In this document: positions 48,101 to 59,400 of the stretch, piece by piece | Position numbering within the stretch: position 1 is the stretch's first letter | Layout: every line of letters starts with the position of its first letter | Origin: Cymodocea nodosa | Taxonomy: Eukaryota; Streptophyta; Magnoliopsida; Alismatales; Cymodoceaceae | Assembly: GCA_036874045.1 (NCBI GenBank) | Contig: JAZBRI010000011.1 | Location: forward strand, 1,922,001-1,986,000 | DNA: 64,000 bases | Direction of reading: 5' to 3' | Notes under the pieces: model-generated | Database searches by the model: none | Told to the model about the DNA's origin: nothing | What the model saw: the letters and a program-made list of their open reading frames with translations, nothing else | Translations under genes and position numbers: made by a program

Positions 48101-49755
48101 ACTTTCTTCTAAAGTTTCAGAATTGATTTGCCTATTTAATTCTTCTTGAATCACATCATCTAACATATCTCCTTCATCCTCTAAAAAGTCTATGGTATGT
48201 AAGGACATTTCTAACTCCTCAAACCTTTCTAGTTTGAAAATATTTAATTGAGTATCCTCATTACCATATGCTAATTTCATTACTCCAGTTTTACAATTTA
48301 TAACAGCCCTTGATGTTGCTAAAAATGGCATTCCCAAAATTAAAGATGTATCACTATTTTTATGCTTAATTTGTTGGGAATCCAAAATTACAATATCAAT
48401 AGGATATATAAAATTCTTGATTTTAATTAAGACATCCTCTATTTTTCCTCTAGGGTATCTTATACTTCTATCAGCCAATTGAATAACCGTACTAGTAGGA
48501 GTTAAGCCTTCTAATCCTAAGGATGCAAATATATCACTTGGCATAACATTTATACCTGCACCTAAGTCTATTAAGGTTCTTTTTAGAATGGTATTTCCTA
48601 TGGTGCATGATATAACAGAGATTCCAGGATTAGATAACTTTTTAGGAATTTGTGGCAGAAATAGGTAACTACTTTGCTCAACTAAAAAGACCTTTCTAAG
48701 AACTTTTCGCTCTCTTTTCTTAGTACACCAATCCTTCAGAAATTTAGCACAATGTGGCATATTCTGTAATAGATCTATCAAAGGAATGTTAACTTGTACT
48801 TTTTCAAAAATTTCTCTTATTTTTTCTTATTTTTTAGGAATTGTTTGTTGTAATCTTTCAGATAGGGTGCTAAAGATTTTGATTTCAAAGACTCTTTTTC
48901 TTTCAGTTGATTTGTTTGATTATTTTTAGCTTCAATTGCAGATTCAGATTGTTCTTCAGTGATTTCTAGATTTTCAGCTATTACATTTTCATTATCATTT
49001 TGATTTTTACTCTTGTCCACCTTCATATCATTTTCATTTTGAGTTCTTGGTGGTATATCAGTTCTAGATCTTAATGTTACACATACATCTTCCAGATTTT
49101 CGTTACTTTCATGATGTTTTTGTATATCATTTTCGTGATTATGATCTTCAATTGTTTTTAGTTTTAAAGTGCATTCTTTAAATTCTCTTACATTTGTGTT
49201 TTCTGTTTGTTGTATATTTTGCAAGTTGTGTAGGTTTATAACATTATAATTTTCATTGTCCTGTTGCAAAACTTGTATTTTCATTGCATTCTTGTCTAAT
49301 GCTTTTAATTTTGTTTCCAGATCATCTAATTTCATTGCATTCAATTGTTGATCAATTTTCTTTATGGCTTTTTCAGTTTCGTAAATTATATCCTGTTTAG
49401 GTTCTGAATATGCCTCCTTATAGTTTAATTGGTTGACTTCTTGTTGTTGACACACAAAGTATTCTAGTTTGTCCAGATTTTGCTCTATACTATGCTCCAG
49501 TCTATCATAGCTATCCCAAACTTCAGTGTCTCTCATCATATTACACATTCTATACTGACCATCAGTTGGGTAAACTATAGGATTCTCATACTCGGCTCTA
49601 TTATATTAAGGATAATTCATTTGTTGTACATGGGATCTATCAATCTGTAAATGTCTCAATTTCAAACAATCAGAAAGGTCGTGTCTTTCAGAATTGCAGA
49701 ATTCACATATGCTAATTAAAGGTTTCAGAAATCTTTGAGCATAAGCATATGCCAT
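45115..49755 (-). pseudogene. pol: pol ORF of element B: zinc knuckle-protease-RT-RNase H-integrase
   Basis: Starts MAYAYAQRF 95 nt from the primer site. A complete CX2CX4HX4C knuckle (CEFCNSERHDLSDC) lies near 49670-49715. Then a linker rich in Asn/Glu, protease LIDLGAGINVMP (Asp at 48566-48568), RT with FMDD at 47268-47279, RNase [14 protein letters not shown], integrase zinc region CGGHFGSGKT...CLSCLRC and DDE core ([25 protein letters not shown]), and a C-terminal module ending VEDYSSFT. Frameshifts near 48830, 47435 and 47020 and several TAG stops kill it. Catalytic residues are otherwise intact. Confidence 0.9.
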
Positions 49756-49849
49756 ATTCTCAATTACAGAAGAAAACACATAACTCTGACTATTAAAATG
49801 AAACAGCTCTAACAGTTACTTATATCTATTCAATTCAATTCAATTCAAT

Positions 49850-49867
49850 TCCCCGGCAACGGCGCCA
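49850..49867 (-). other. Primer binding site, tRNA-Asp type (element B)
   Basis: Minus strand TGGCGCCGTTGCCGGGGA, a full 18-nt match to my recollection of the plant tRNA-Asp 3' end. 7 bp (AGTTTTA) separate it from the LTR. An ATTCA microsatellite (49827-49850) follows it inside the leader. Confidence 0.9.
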
Positions 49868-49874
49868 TAAAACT

Positions 49875-51729
49875 TGTTCATGTTTTCCCAGCACTACACT
49901 AGAAAAACTTGGACTTGTTACTTCTATTTTTACTTAGTTAATTTATCTTTATGCCTATTCTTTCTTTTAGAAGTAAACAAACAACCTTTAATACAATTTA
50001 GATATTAATTCCAATTTGTACTTTAACTACAAGTGCACAGTGTCTATTGTATCAGTGTACAAGTATAGGTCTATCCCACAGGGAATTGTTGACGAATTTA
50101 AGAAATGTTTGATTGTGAACAATTCAAATTTATATTCAATAAGCACTCCGTTGAGTTATAGTTAACTCAATGGACTAAGTTCGTTGAGTTATCCATAACT
50201 CAACGAACTATCCTCGTGGACTTAAGTTAACTCCACGAGCCTGTCTCTTCTTTATAATACTACTAATTACAAAGGAATTCGGCCAACCATTGGGCGATTC
50301 CACAGATTGTAAATAACATCAATTAAGCTTTTTTTAATGCTAGTTAACATTGGATTTATCATTATGCAATACTAACAGTCAGATGATTCAAACATTAACC
50401 ATTAAAATCTTTAAGTTGTTTTGTACGAACCAATTTCAGTAAACTGTAAAATTAAAACTAACATAAAACAATCATAAAATTGATACAGATAACATTAATC
50501 ACGATACAACACCAACAATACAACACTCAAATACAACATACAAACAAAGATAAATTGGTTTTGGTATTTTTGTTTTGATGTGATGGGCGAAAGGCGAAAT
50601 GTAAAGTAATTTCACTTGACAGTAAATACTTCCGACACTACTTGCAATGTGATTACACCACTGAAAATTGAACTACCTACAATTCTGTCTCCTCTCCCTA
50701 TAAAATCGCGAGTCTAGAATTGTAAGATGATCTCCTCTTCAGCATACAGGCATCAACCCGAAGCCAAGGCTAAAAGCTTTACGATCTCCTGAAATATGAG
50801 TCGGCGCTTGGTGAAAATGTCTTCCCTTCCCACGACACGATCACTCCTCACAGTGGTTGTCAAACACTGTGTTTGGCTCGGAATCGACCCGACATCAGGC
50901 AAGTATCCTCACAGACCTCCGATGATTGGTGATTATGGTGGTGATACGATGGTTGGTGTGATACTTTGGAGAATCGCCGATACTGTCTGCAAAAAGCTCG
51001 GTGCTCCTCCTCTATATACATTTGACGTCCATCGATCACACTCTTTCTTTTTTTTCTTCTTTTCTTTTATATTTCTTCAATGGTAACTGCTTCTACTTGA
51101 ATGGTCGGTTGGATTTCCTTCCTTCAGATCAATGGCAATGATTTCTTTCTCCCTGTGCGATTGAATTCCTGCGTGATACGTGCAAACGTGGTTTTTCCTT
51201 CCAACTGTCTGTTCCTGCAACCACTACAGTGACATATTAGAAAATATATAGTCCGTGGAGTTACAGATAACTCAACGGACTTCCTTCGTTGATTTAACTA
51301 TAAAACACGTGCAAAAATAACAACTTAAGTTTATAACGCTAACCTAACGCGTTGCCTTAGTGTATTTTCATGTAACTCAACACGTGCAGTTATACTAACT
51401 TAACGAGTTATAACGTAAGTAAATCTACCAGCTCTCAACACGTGTCAGCAGCAGTTTAAATATAAAATAACATTCCAGAGAGTTACAGGTATAACTATCT
51501 AATGCTCAGATGCATTTTCGGATACTTAAGAATTTCACAGCCTGCAATTTACTAACAGTTCATAAATGTACTAAATTAACATTAATTCCCCAAAATTAAG
51601 CAGATTCTTCAATTAAAGCTTATAATAGTGCAATTATAACATAATGGCTTAATTCTCATATGATAAGCTAAATATTATGCAATTAACCATCATTTAACCA
51701 TTAATAATATGCACTTTTCATTCTAAACA
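49875..51729 (-). repeat. 5' LTR of element B (1855 bp)
   Basis: TGTTCATG...CTAAACA on plus. Hairpin cluster 50146-50242, TATA box at 51065-51071 (TATAAAA on minus), U3 with one partial unit. A plus-strand ORF at 50796-51086 is antisense to R-U5. Confidence 0.95.
51065..51071 (-). promoter_or_regulatory. Putative TATA box of the element B 5' LTR
   Basis: TATAAAA on minus in AAATATAAAAGAAAAG, conserved in all five LTRs in the window. It would start transcription about 30 bp leftward, giving a ~1.2-kb leader before pol. Confidence 0.6.
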
Positions 51730-52984
51730 TAGGTCTACCTTCCATTGGTTCCTTCTGTCTAAGTGGTATATTTCTATTCTGATTTTGAATTGCAACACTT
51801 CCAAATACAAAATCTAGATGATTGTTTAATTGTTGGATTATCTATTCTAATTTCTCTATTCTAGATCCTTGTTCCAGTAATGCTTTATAACTTATATTCT
51901 TCTCATTTATATTTTCTCCTCCCTGGAAATTGTTGTTTCTCCAAGATAAATTTGGGTGATTTCTCTAATTAGGATTATAAGAATTTCCCAAGTTATCTCT
52001 CTAGTTTCTAGCATAAATAATATCTAAATCATTTATGTTTGCATTCTTTTCTACTAGCTTTTGATTTAATGATAACTCTTCTATTTTCTTTGTTAATTCA
52101 TTTAATTTCACCTCAAGCATAGTACTTGAATCTATTTCATGCGTTCCTCTTGGCAATATTTTTTTATTTGCAATAGCTTCAGCCAAATTTTCCCACTATG
52201 TAGTTCTTTTTGCAAAGTTTTCTAAATATGCCCATGCTTCTTCACTACATAACTTTAAAAATCCATTTTGGCAAGTAGATTCTAATAAAGATTTCGTTGA
52301 AACATCTATGCCTTCATAAATTATACCTATTAATTGTGCTTTACTCATTACATGATGTGGACATTGAGCCAGTAAATCTTTAAATCTTTTAAAATATTTC
52401 CAGAATGATTCACCCAATTTTTGGCTACACAATAATATTTCTTTCTTCTTTTTAATCGTTTGATGTGTTGGATAATATTTTTCCAGAAAAACAAAGCAAA
52501 ATTCAGTCCATGTAGAAATTGAATCAGGCGACAGAGTATATAACCATCTCTTAGCTGTGTCTTTTAAAGAAAAAGGGATATATCTAAGTTTAATAACATC
52601 TATACTCATGTTCGACATTTTTATCATTTGACAAACTTCATTAAATTCTCTAAGGAAATAATAGGCATCCTCTCTTTCTAATCCATGAAAATGTGGCAAT
52701 TGACTAATATAATTAGATTTTAGTTCAAACCTATCTCCCTCAAAGGTTGGCAATCGAATACAAGAAGGTTCATCAACTAATTCAGGATACAGAATCTCTC
52801 CTAATGGTTTTTCTACTAAAGCAACCATCTCTACGTTCTCTTTTAAAGAAAGGTTAGCTACACCCCAAAGAATTTTGTTAAAGTTCAATTCAGAAAATTT
52901 TTCAATACTCCTCTACAATGAAAATTCCTAGGTAGGTGTTCTTACTAATCATTTAGTGCTTAGAGAACGAGTCCATGTGCTCAT
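51730..52984 (-). pseudogene. gag: gag of element C, 5' and central part (cut by B)
   Basis: Starts at ATG 52984. The frame is open from MNFNKILWG through LPHFHGLEREDA, the capsid core KDTAKRWLYTL, GESFWKYFKRFKDLLAQCPHH and WAYLENFAKRTT, about 230 codons, the longest open gag here. TAG then interrupts the WEN codons, and the frame continues through ELTKKIEELSLNQ until the B insertion at 51729/51730. Continues at 34894-34801. Confidence 0.85.
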
Positions 52985-53005
52985 AAATAAATAGTAAAAA
53001 ATTAA

Positions 53006-53212
53006 TTACATACCAGTCTGAAGCTTTCCATTCAATAAATATTTGTTGTCGGATGAAGTTAAATCAGCTGCTTCTCCTTCCAGTTCCTCCAACGCATTCT
53101 CCTTTCTTTTAGAAGTGCTGGTAACTCATAAATAACATTCTATTTTATATATATACTGCATATCCATAAAGTGAATAAATCTCGTTGCAAGAATGTGTCT
53201 TGCAACGTGCAT
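53006..53212 (-). pseudogene. Small conserved ORF upstream of gag (element C)
   Basis: MHVARHILATRFIHFMDMQY..., a TGA in the middle where A and B have CGA and CAA, then SKRKENALEELEGEAAD and LNGKLQTGM, stop 22 nt before the gag ATG. It shows the fuller length of the reading frame. Confidence 0.4.
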
Positions 53213-53900
53213 CGTGGTTCCTATTTTTATGGGTACGTGTACCACTATTAATTTTAAATTTTGGTAACCACTAAACCGACGAAGTTTCGTTCGTGGTTAA
53301 AAGAATAACTATTCTGCTTAATCCACGAACTAACCTCGTTGAGTTATAGATAACTCAACAGAACACAGTCGGTTACTGTTGCTAACTCCATAGACTAACT
53401 TCATTGAGTTACAGATAACTCAATGGAGTGACCTTATATTATATTACTGACCTCGTGGAGTTACGTTTAACTCAATGGACTTACTTCGTTGAGTTAACAC
53501 TTAGCAACTTCTAAGTTTTACTCTCGTAAGTTCCTCTTTGTTCTTTTCTTTTTTTATTCTGCTAACTTAAATAAAGTTAAATCTATGTCATTAATGCATC
53601 ATTCTAATTAAAATATGTTTAAATCTGAACATTGTAAAAAGATTTAACTTGCAGGTCATTTTATGTTATGCAAAATTTACATTTTACCTTGCAACATGCA
53701 GAAATTTTTAAGCATTTATCTTGTCATTTAGCAAATTGTAAATCTGTTACATATTCATTCATAAAGTTCCACAAATTACATAATATTCAATAAATTCCAT
53801 TCATTTCACATCCAAAACATGTATGAAAATTGCATCTGAAAAATTATATTCATTAATATGAATCAATTACATTACAAGTACATCATACAATTTCATAAAA
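53213..53900. repeat. ORFX-gag spacer with GAGTTA palindromes (C)
   Basis: 53330-53500 repeats the palindrome series of A and B. Near 53895 it jumps straight into ORFX; the ORFX 3' end present in A and B is deleted. Confidence 0.7.
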
Positions 53901-55884
53901 CAATTTTTTCTTTACTGCTTTCAGCTTGGAGATAAAAACTACAGACCAATTTATTTGAATCTTATTTACAACTGCATATGTGGCCCATTTGACAAATTGA
54001 CTTAATTCTATGTCATGGCCCTATCATTGATAGTCATTTTTAATCAGAATGTTAGCTACCATGTGTACTTTACTACTTAAGTGGTTCAATCTGTTTAATA
54101 AAGGCACACCAGGATTGATAGCTAAACAATCTTTGATTTCCTATTCAGTCCACTCGACGACAGTTGTCTTCCAAAATTTTTAGTCCTTCATTCTTCAATC
54201 CAAAAATGTTATGGAGAAGCCCTAGTGTTATCTATACATTAGCTTCCTCTACGTTGGAAATTAATCATCCTTCTCCTTCTCTTAAATTTGCATAAAAATA
54301 GGGCACTAAATTCTCATATACTGCATGCCCTCTTTCTTGAGAAATGAATTGCAGTAGACCTTGGAATTCAAATAAATCTTTGATTTCTTGCATTCCATCT
54401 CAATTTATTGGTCTACTGTAAATAATGTCGTAACCCCTTATTTCTTGGTATTTGGTATAAGCTTCTTGACTACAAAAATGTACTTCATTCAAAATTGTTG
54501 TTTCAGTCGGGTCAGGAAGGTGACTTTGTTGTTCTAGAGGAGTTTGTACTTGCTCTTCCTCTAACATAGGTTGCATTTGAACATTCTCTACAGATTCCTG
54601 AATTTTTGCTTTTGCTTTTGTCTATGGTGGTGAGCCGGCAGAACTCTCCACTCTATCTTGAATTCTTTCCATAATTTGCTGAAGAGTTTCTTGCTCTTCA
54701 ATGGAATCTGTGAAATTATTTTTGTCCAAATGACTTCTTTCAACCTCTTCATTTTCTGCTCTTTCTTCTTCCTCCTGACTATCAATCTATTCTGTTACTG
54801 TTCTTTCTGATTCTGTAACAAATTGGGATGAAGTCACGGGCAATTCAGTTTCTGCCCTAATTTCTATTTCTTCTTGTACAGGTTGTAGACTAATTTCAAC
54901 CTGATTTTCTTCTTTTCTTTGCTCCTACTGCTACAGCTCCTCCTACTCCTCCTTAGAATTGGATAGCAGGTTAATAAAAATTTTCTCCATAGGCCTTGTA
55001 AAAATTGGTACTTCAAATTTAATCTCTTCTTGATAGTCAAGCATTATCTCTTTTCCTTTCCTTTTTCTGATTAATTGTGTCTGTTCTTCCTCTTCTTCTT
55101 CTGAGATTAAATCTACAAAAGTAGGCTCTGCAAGCCTTCGAGCCACAGGTACTAGCTTTTCCTATTTAACTTTTCATATAATTACTAGTCTCGAAGGACC
55201 AACTTCATCTCCTTTTGTAGCAGGTTTGGCGGTAGCTTCTTGATGCTGTTTCATTTTGATTTTATATTGGACTTTCAACTTTTCTATAGCCCTCTTTTTG
55301 TAAAGTGCATCAAACACTAGGTGTGCTTTAGCCACTACCAAATCTTCTGATTCTCCTTGGTTTTTCCCAACTTGAACCAGTGCTTGAAATTCCTTTAACT
55401 CTTCTTCAATCGAAGGCCCCATCATTTCTACTCGTGCTAACAACTTAAATGGTGGAACTAAAGGTCCTAGCTACTGTTCCTCAGGAACAAGTCTTTTAGC
55501 AGTCGGCTCCTCCTGTTCTTCCTCTTGTTATTCCTATCGCCATATTTCCCAACTTCCACGACCAGCAATGCACCTTTTGAACCATAATCTGGCCTTGCGC
55601 TGGATTAGCTCTAGGGATACTTCATTGTTCGGCTTGATTTTTCTTTCTTTACTAATTGCAATTTCTATTGCTACTCTGATTCGTGTCTCCATTATCTAGG
55701 GTATTTATATACCACAATCTACTAATATTCTTTTTAATCTAAAAAGTTCAAATTCTACCTTCTGTAACTCTTTTTCTCTCATCGTATTTCTGATCTTCTA
55801 TCGCATGTGTCATTCTTCTGATTCCTTCAGAAATTCTGATGTATCAATAACCTCTTCCCAGAATTCAAGTGTCATCTTCCTCAT
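53901..55884 (-). pseudogene. ORFX of element C (3'-deleted)
   Basis: Starts MRKMTLEFWEEV (55884). Recognisable Glu-rich middle, acidic patch SEEEEEEQTQ, KDLFEFQGLQLQFIS-like core and FYANL. The C-terminal coiled coil (about 290 bp in B, 42130-42410) is missing. Many TAG and TGA stops. Confidence 0.6.
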
Positions 55885-56460
55885 CGTGGAGTTACTCAAC
55901 AGCACGGAATCACTCTGATTTCTACTGTTCTAGATTCTAAATGATTTGCTGGATAATACCCCCAAAACCCTAGGTTTTAGTTTAAATAAGCCCTAAGTTT
56001 AGGCAGGTAATCGGGTCATTTCCCAAAACCAACTATTACTATTTCATCCGCGGTCTTAGCTACAATACTCCGTTGAGTTATAGTTAACTCAACGGAATAA
56101 GCACGTTTACTAACTCAAGACTCAATGGAGTAAGCTCGTTGAGTGAAACGTAACTCAACGGACTCCCCGTACAAATAGATATAATAATAAAAATACTACA
56201 GATAATAGTTTTTCTATTTTTTTTTTTACCGGTTTAATCGATAATATGTTTCGGTCAAACCTAAATATTTTTTCCAATTGAACTGATACTATGTTTCGGT
56301 AAAACCAACATTTTTTTTGAAAATTAATATACATATTTTTTATGTTCCGGTCATATTAATGGATCTAATCGGTTGAACCGCAACGATTTTTATATTATAT
56401 ATATATATATATATTTTTTTTTTTATGTTTTTTTTTATCAACATAAAAATTGATTTTCTA
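55885..56460. repeat. pol-ORFX spacer (C)
   Basis: Palindromes CCGTTGAGTTA/TAACTCAACGG around 56070-56165 and about three CGGTTTAACCG-type units at 56228-56390; a TA microsatellite at 56393-56414. Confidence 0.7.
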
Positions 56461-59400
56461 CTAAGTAAAGCTCGAGTAGTCCTTTACTCTGACTTCTTCC
56501 ATAATTCCGAAGGAGCTTTTTGGTGTTTTCAGAATAGGTTTCAATCTTTGTCCATTTACTTTAAATATATTCTGATTTTTAGGATTTTCAATTTCAATAG
56601 CTTCATAAGGCTAAATATTTCGAACGATGTAAGGTCCTGCCCATCTAGATCTTAATTTTCCTAGATGGTTATGGAGTCTAGCCATATAAAGATATACTTC
56701 TTGTCCTATTTCAAAGTTTTTTGGAATAATTTTTCTATCGTGCTAGAATTTAATTTTCTATTTTTCTCTTACAATCTTTGAATAAGCTTCATTTCTAAAT
56801 TCTTTTAATTCAATTAATTGCATTTTTCTATTTTCAGTAGCTTGACTTAAATTAGTGTTCAGAGTTTTTAATGCCCAATAAGCTTTATGTTCTATTTCAG
56901 CAGGTAAATGATAACTTTTTCTATATACTAACCTAAAAGGTGACATACCTAAGCTCGTTTTATAAGCAGTTCTATAAGCCCAAAGTGCATCTATCAATCT
57001 ATTAGCCCAATCTGTTCTAGTAGGATTTACTACTTTTTCTAAGATTAACTTAATTTGTTTGTTAGCACTTTCTACTTGTCCACTTGTTTGCAGATGATAT
57101 GATGTTGCAATTTTGTGGTTTACTCTATATTTCTTCATTAAGGCTTCAAAACTTCTATTACAGATATGAGTTCCTCTATCATTGATAATAGCTTTAGGTA
57201 TTCTAAATCTGGCAAATATATTTGTTCTTATAAATTGTATTACCACTTTGTTATCATTAGTTTTTGTAGGAATAACTTCTATCCATTTAGATACATAATC
57301 CACCCCCAGCAATATGTAATTATATTGATTAGACATAGGAAATAGACCCATAAAATATGTTCCCCACACATCAAAGATTTCAACCTCAACAATAGGATTA
57401 AGAGACATCATATTCCTCTTTGATATTCTTCCTACTTGTTGACATCTTAAACAACTTAAGCAATATTTATGAGCATCTTTGAATAGTGTTGGCCAATAAA
57501 ACCCACATTGCAGAATTTTTGCAGCAGTTTTCCCTGAACCAAAATGCCCTCCACAAGCTTGGTCATTACAGAAAGACAATATGCTCAGATATTCAGTTTC
57601 TAGAACACACCTCCTTAAAATCAGATCATGACATTTCTTAAATAAGTATGGGTCTTCCTAATAGTAATATTTTACTCTTGAGAAAAACAATTTCTTATCC
57701 TGTCTATTCCAATCCTTAGGTAACTAAGTAATTAACTATGTCTGCATACCAAGGCACTATGTTGATGGTCATTAATTGTTCATCAGGAAAATTATCCTTA
57801 ATTTCAATATTTGATTTTTTATTTGTAATCTTGATAAATGATCTACTACTACATTCTTACAACCTTTTTTATCTTTAATTTCTAGATCAAATTCTTGTAA
57901 TAATAATATCCATCGAATCAATTTAGGTTTAGTCTCTTTTTTCTTTATTAGATGTTTTAGAGCTGAATGATCCGTGCATACTATTACTTTAGCTCCAATC
58001 AAATATGATCTAAACTTTTCTAAGGCAAACACAACAGCTAATAATTCTTTTTCAGTAGTTGTGTAATTAACTTGAGCATCATTTAAGGTTTTGCTTGCAT
58101 AATGAATCACTCTAGGAGATTTTTCTATCTTCTGTCCTAACACTACTCCTACAGCAAAATCAGATGCATCGCACATTAATTTGAATGGATGGTTCCAATC
58201 AGGTGCTTGAATTATAGGAGTTGAAATTAAGCTAGTCTTAAGTCTAAAAAATGCTTCCTTACAATTTTTATCAAAGTTAAATGGGACATCTTTTAATAGA
58301 TTAGTTAAAGGTCTAGCTATTTTGCTAAAGTCTTTAATAAATCTTCTATAAAAACCAGCATGTCCAAGAAATGATCTAATATCTTTTACTGATTTAGGTT
58401 CTAGTAGATTAGAAATTACTTCTATTTTAGTTTTATCTATTTCCAACCCTTTCTTAGAAACAACATGCCCTAAGACTATTCCTTGTTTAACCATGAAGTG
58501 ACATTTTTCCCAATTTAAAACCAGATTTTTTTCCACACAATGTTTTAATATTTGGTCTAAATTGCTTAAACAAACTTCATATGAGTTGCCATATACAGTA
58601 AAATCATCCATAAATATTTCTAAGAAATCTTCAGTCATTCTAGTAAATATGCCCTACATACACCTTTGAAAGGTAGCTGGTGCAATGCATAATCCGAATG
58701 ACATTCTCTTAAAAGCATAAGTTCCATTAGGATAGGTGAACGTTGTTTTCTCTTTATCCTCTAATGCTACTGGAATTTGATTATAACCTGAATACCCGTC
58801 TAGGAAACAAAAATATTCTTGCCTTGCTAATCTTTCCAGCATTTGATCTATAAAAGGTAAGGCAAAATGATCTTTCCTAGTCATAGCATTCATCTTTCTA
58901 TAGTCTATACATACTCTCCAGCCTGATTGAATTCTAGTAGGTATCAAGTCTTGACTTTCATTCCTAATAACTGTTAATCTTGATTTCTTGGGAACTACAT
59001 GGATTGGGCTAACCCACGAGCTACCAGAAATCAGATAAATTATGTCATTATTGTTAGGACCCTAGTATTTTGATAATGCAAAAACCTATGTGAGGAAACC
59101 AAATTGTATTTCACAGATATGATAGCTCAGCAAAAGATCAAAAAGTAGACAAATAGATGGAGAAAGTTCCAGAAGATACTACTATAGAGCTATAGGAAAA
59201 TCGGATAGTTACAGGTCTAAGTATTCGAAGAGCAAGTTTAAAGCAGTAGCAATACTATCGGACAGTTAGAAGAATAACTTTCTGAAATTATAAAGCCTTC
59301 TGAGAGTTATGAAAGGCAGTTGGTTGAATGATCGGAGAGTTAAGGAGTTAACTATCCGGAAGCAAAAGGAAAATCGAAAAGTTAGAAAGGCTAACTATCC

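Larger units (their letters stand above)
34895..51729 (-). mobile_element. Complete Athila-like element B (16,835 bp) with F-box cargo
   Basis: Two similar LTRs (34895-36747, 1853 bp; 49875-51729, 1855 bp), termini TGTTC...TAAACA on plus, and target duplication TAGGT (34890-34894 and 51730-51734) inside the gag of element C. A tRNA-Asp primer site lies 7 bp inside the 5' LTR and a polypurine tract directly inside the 3' LTR. Gene order on minus: knuckle-pol, ORFX, small ORF, gag, F-box. All ORFs are broken, so its last transposition either preceded those lesions or used proteins from another copy. Confidence 0.95.
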
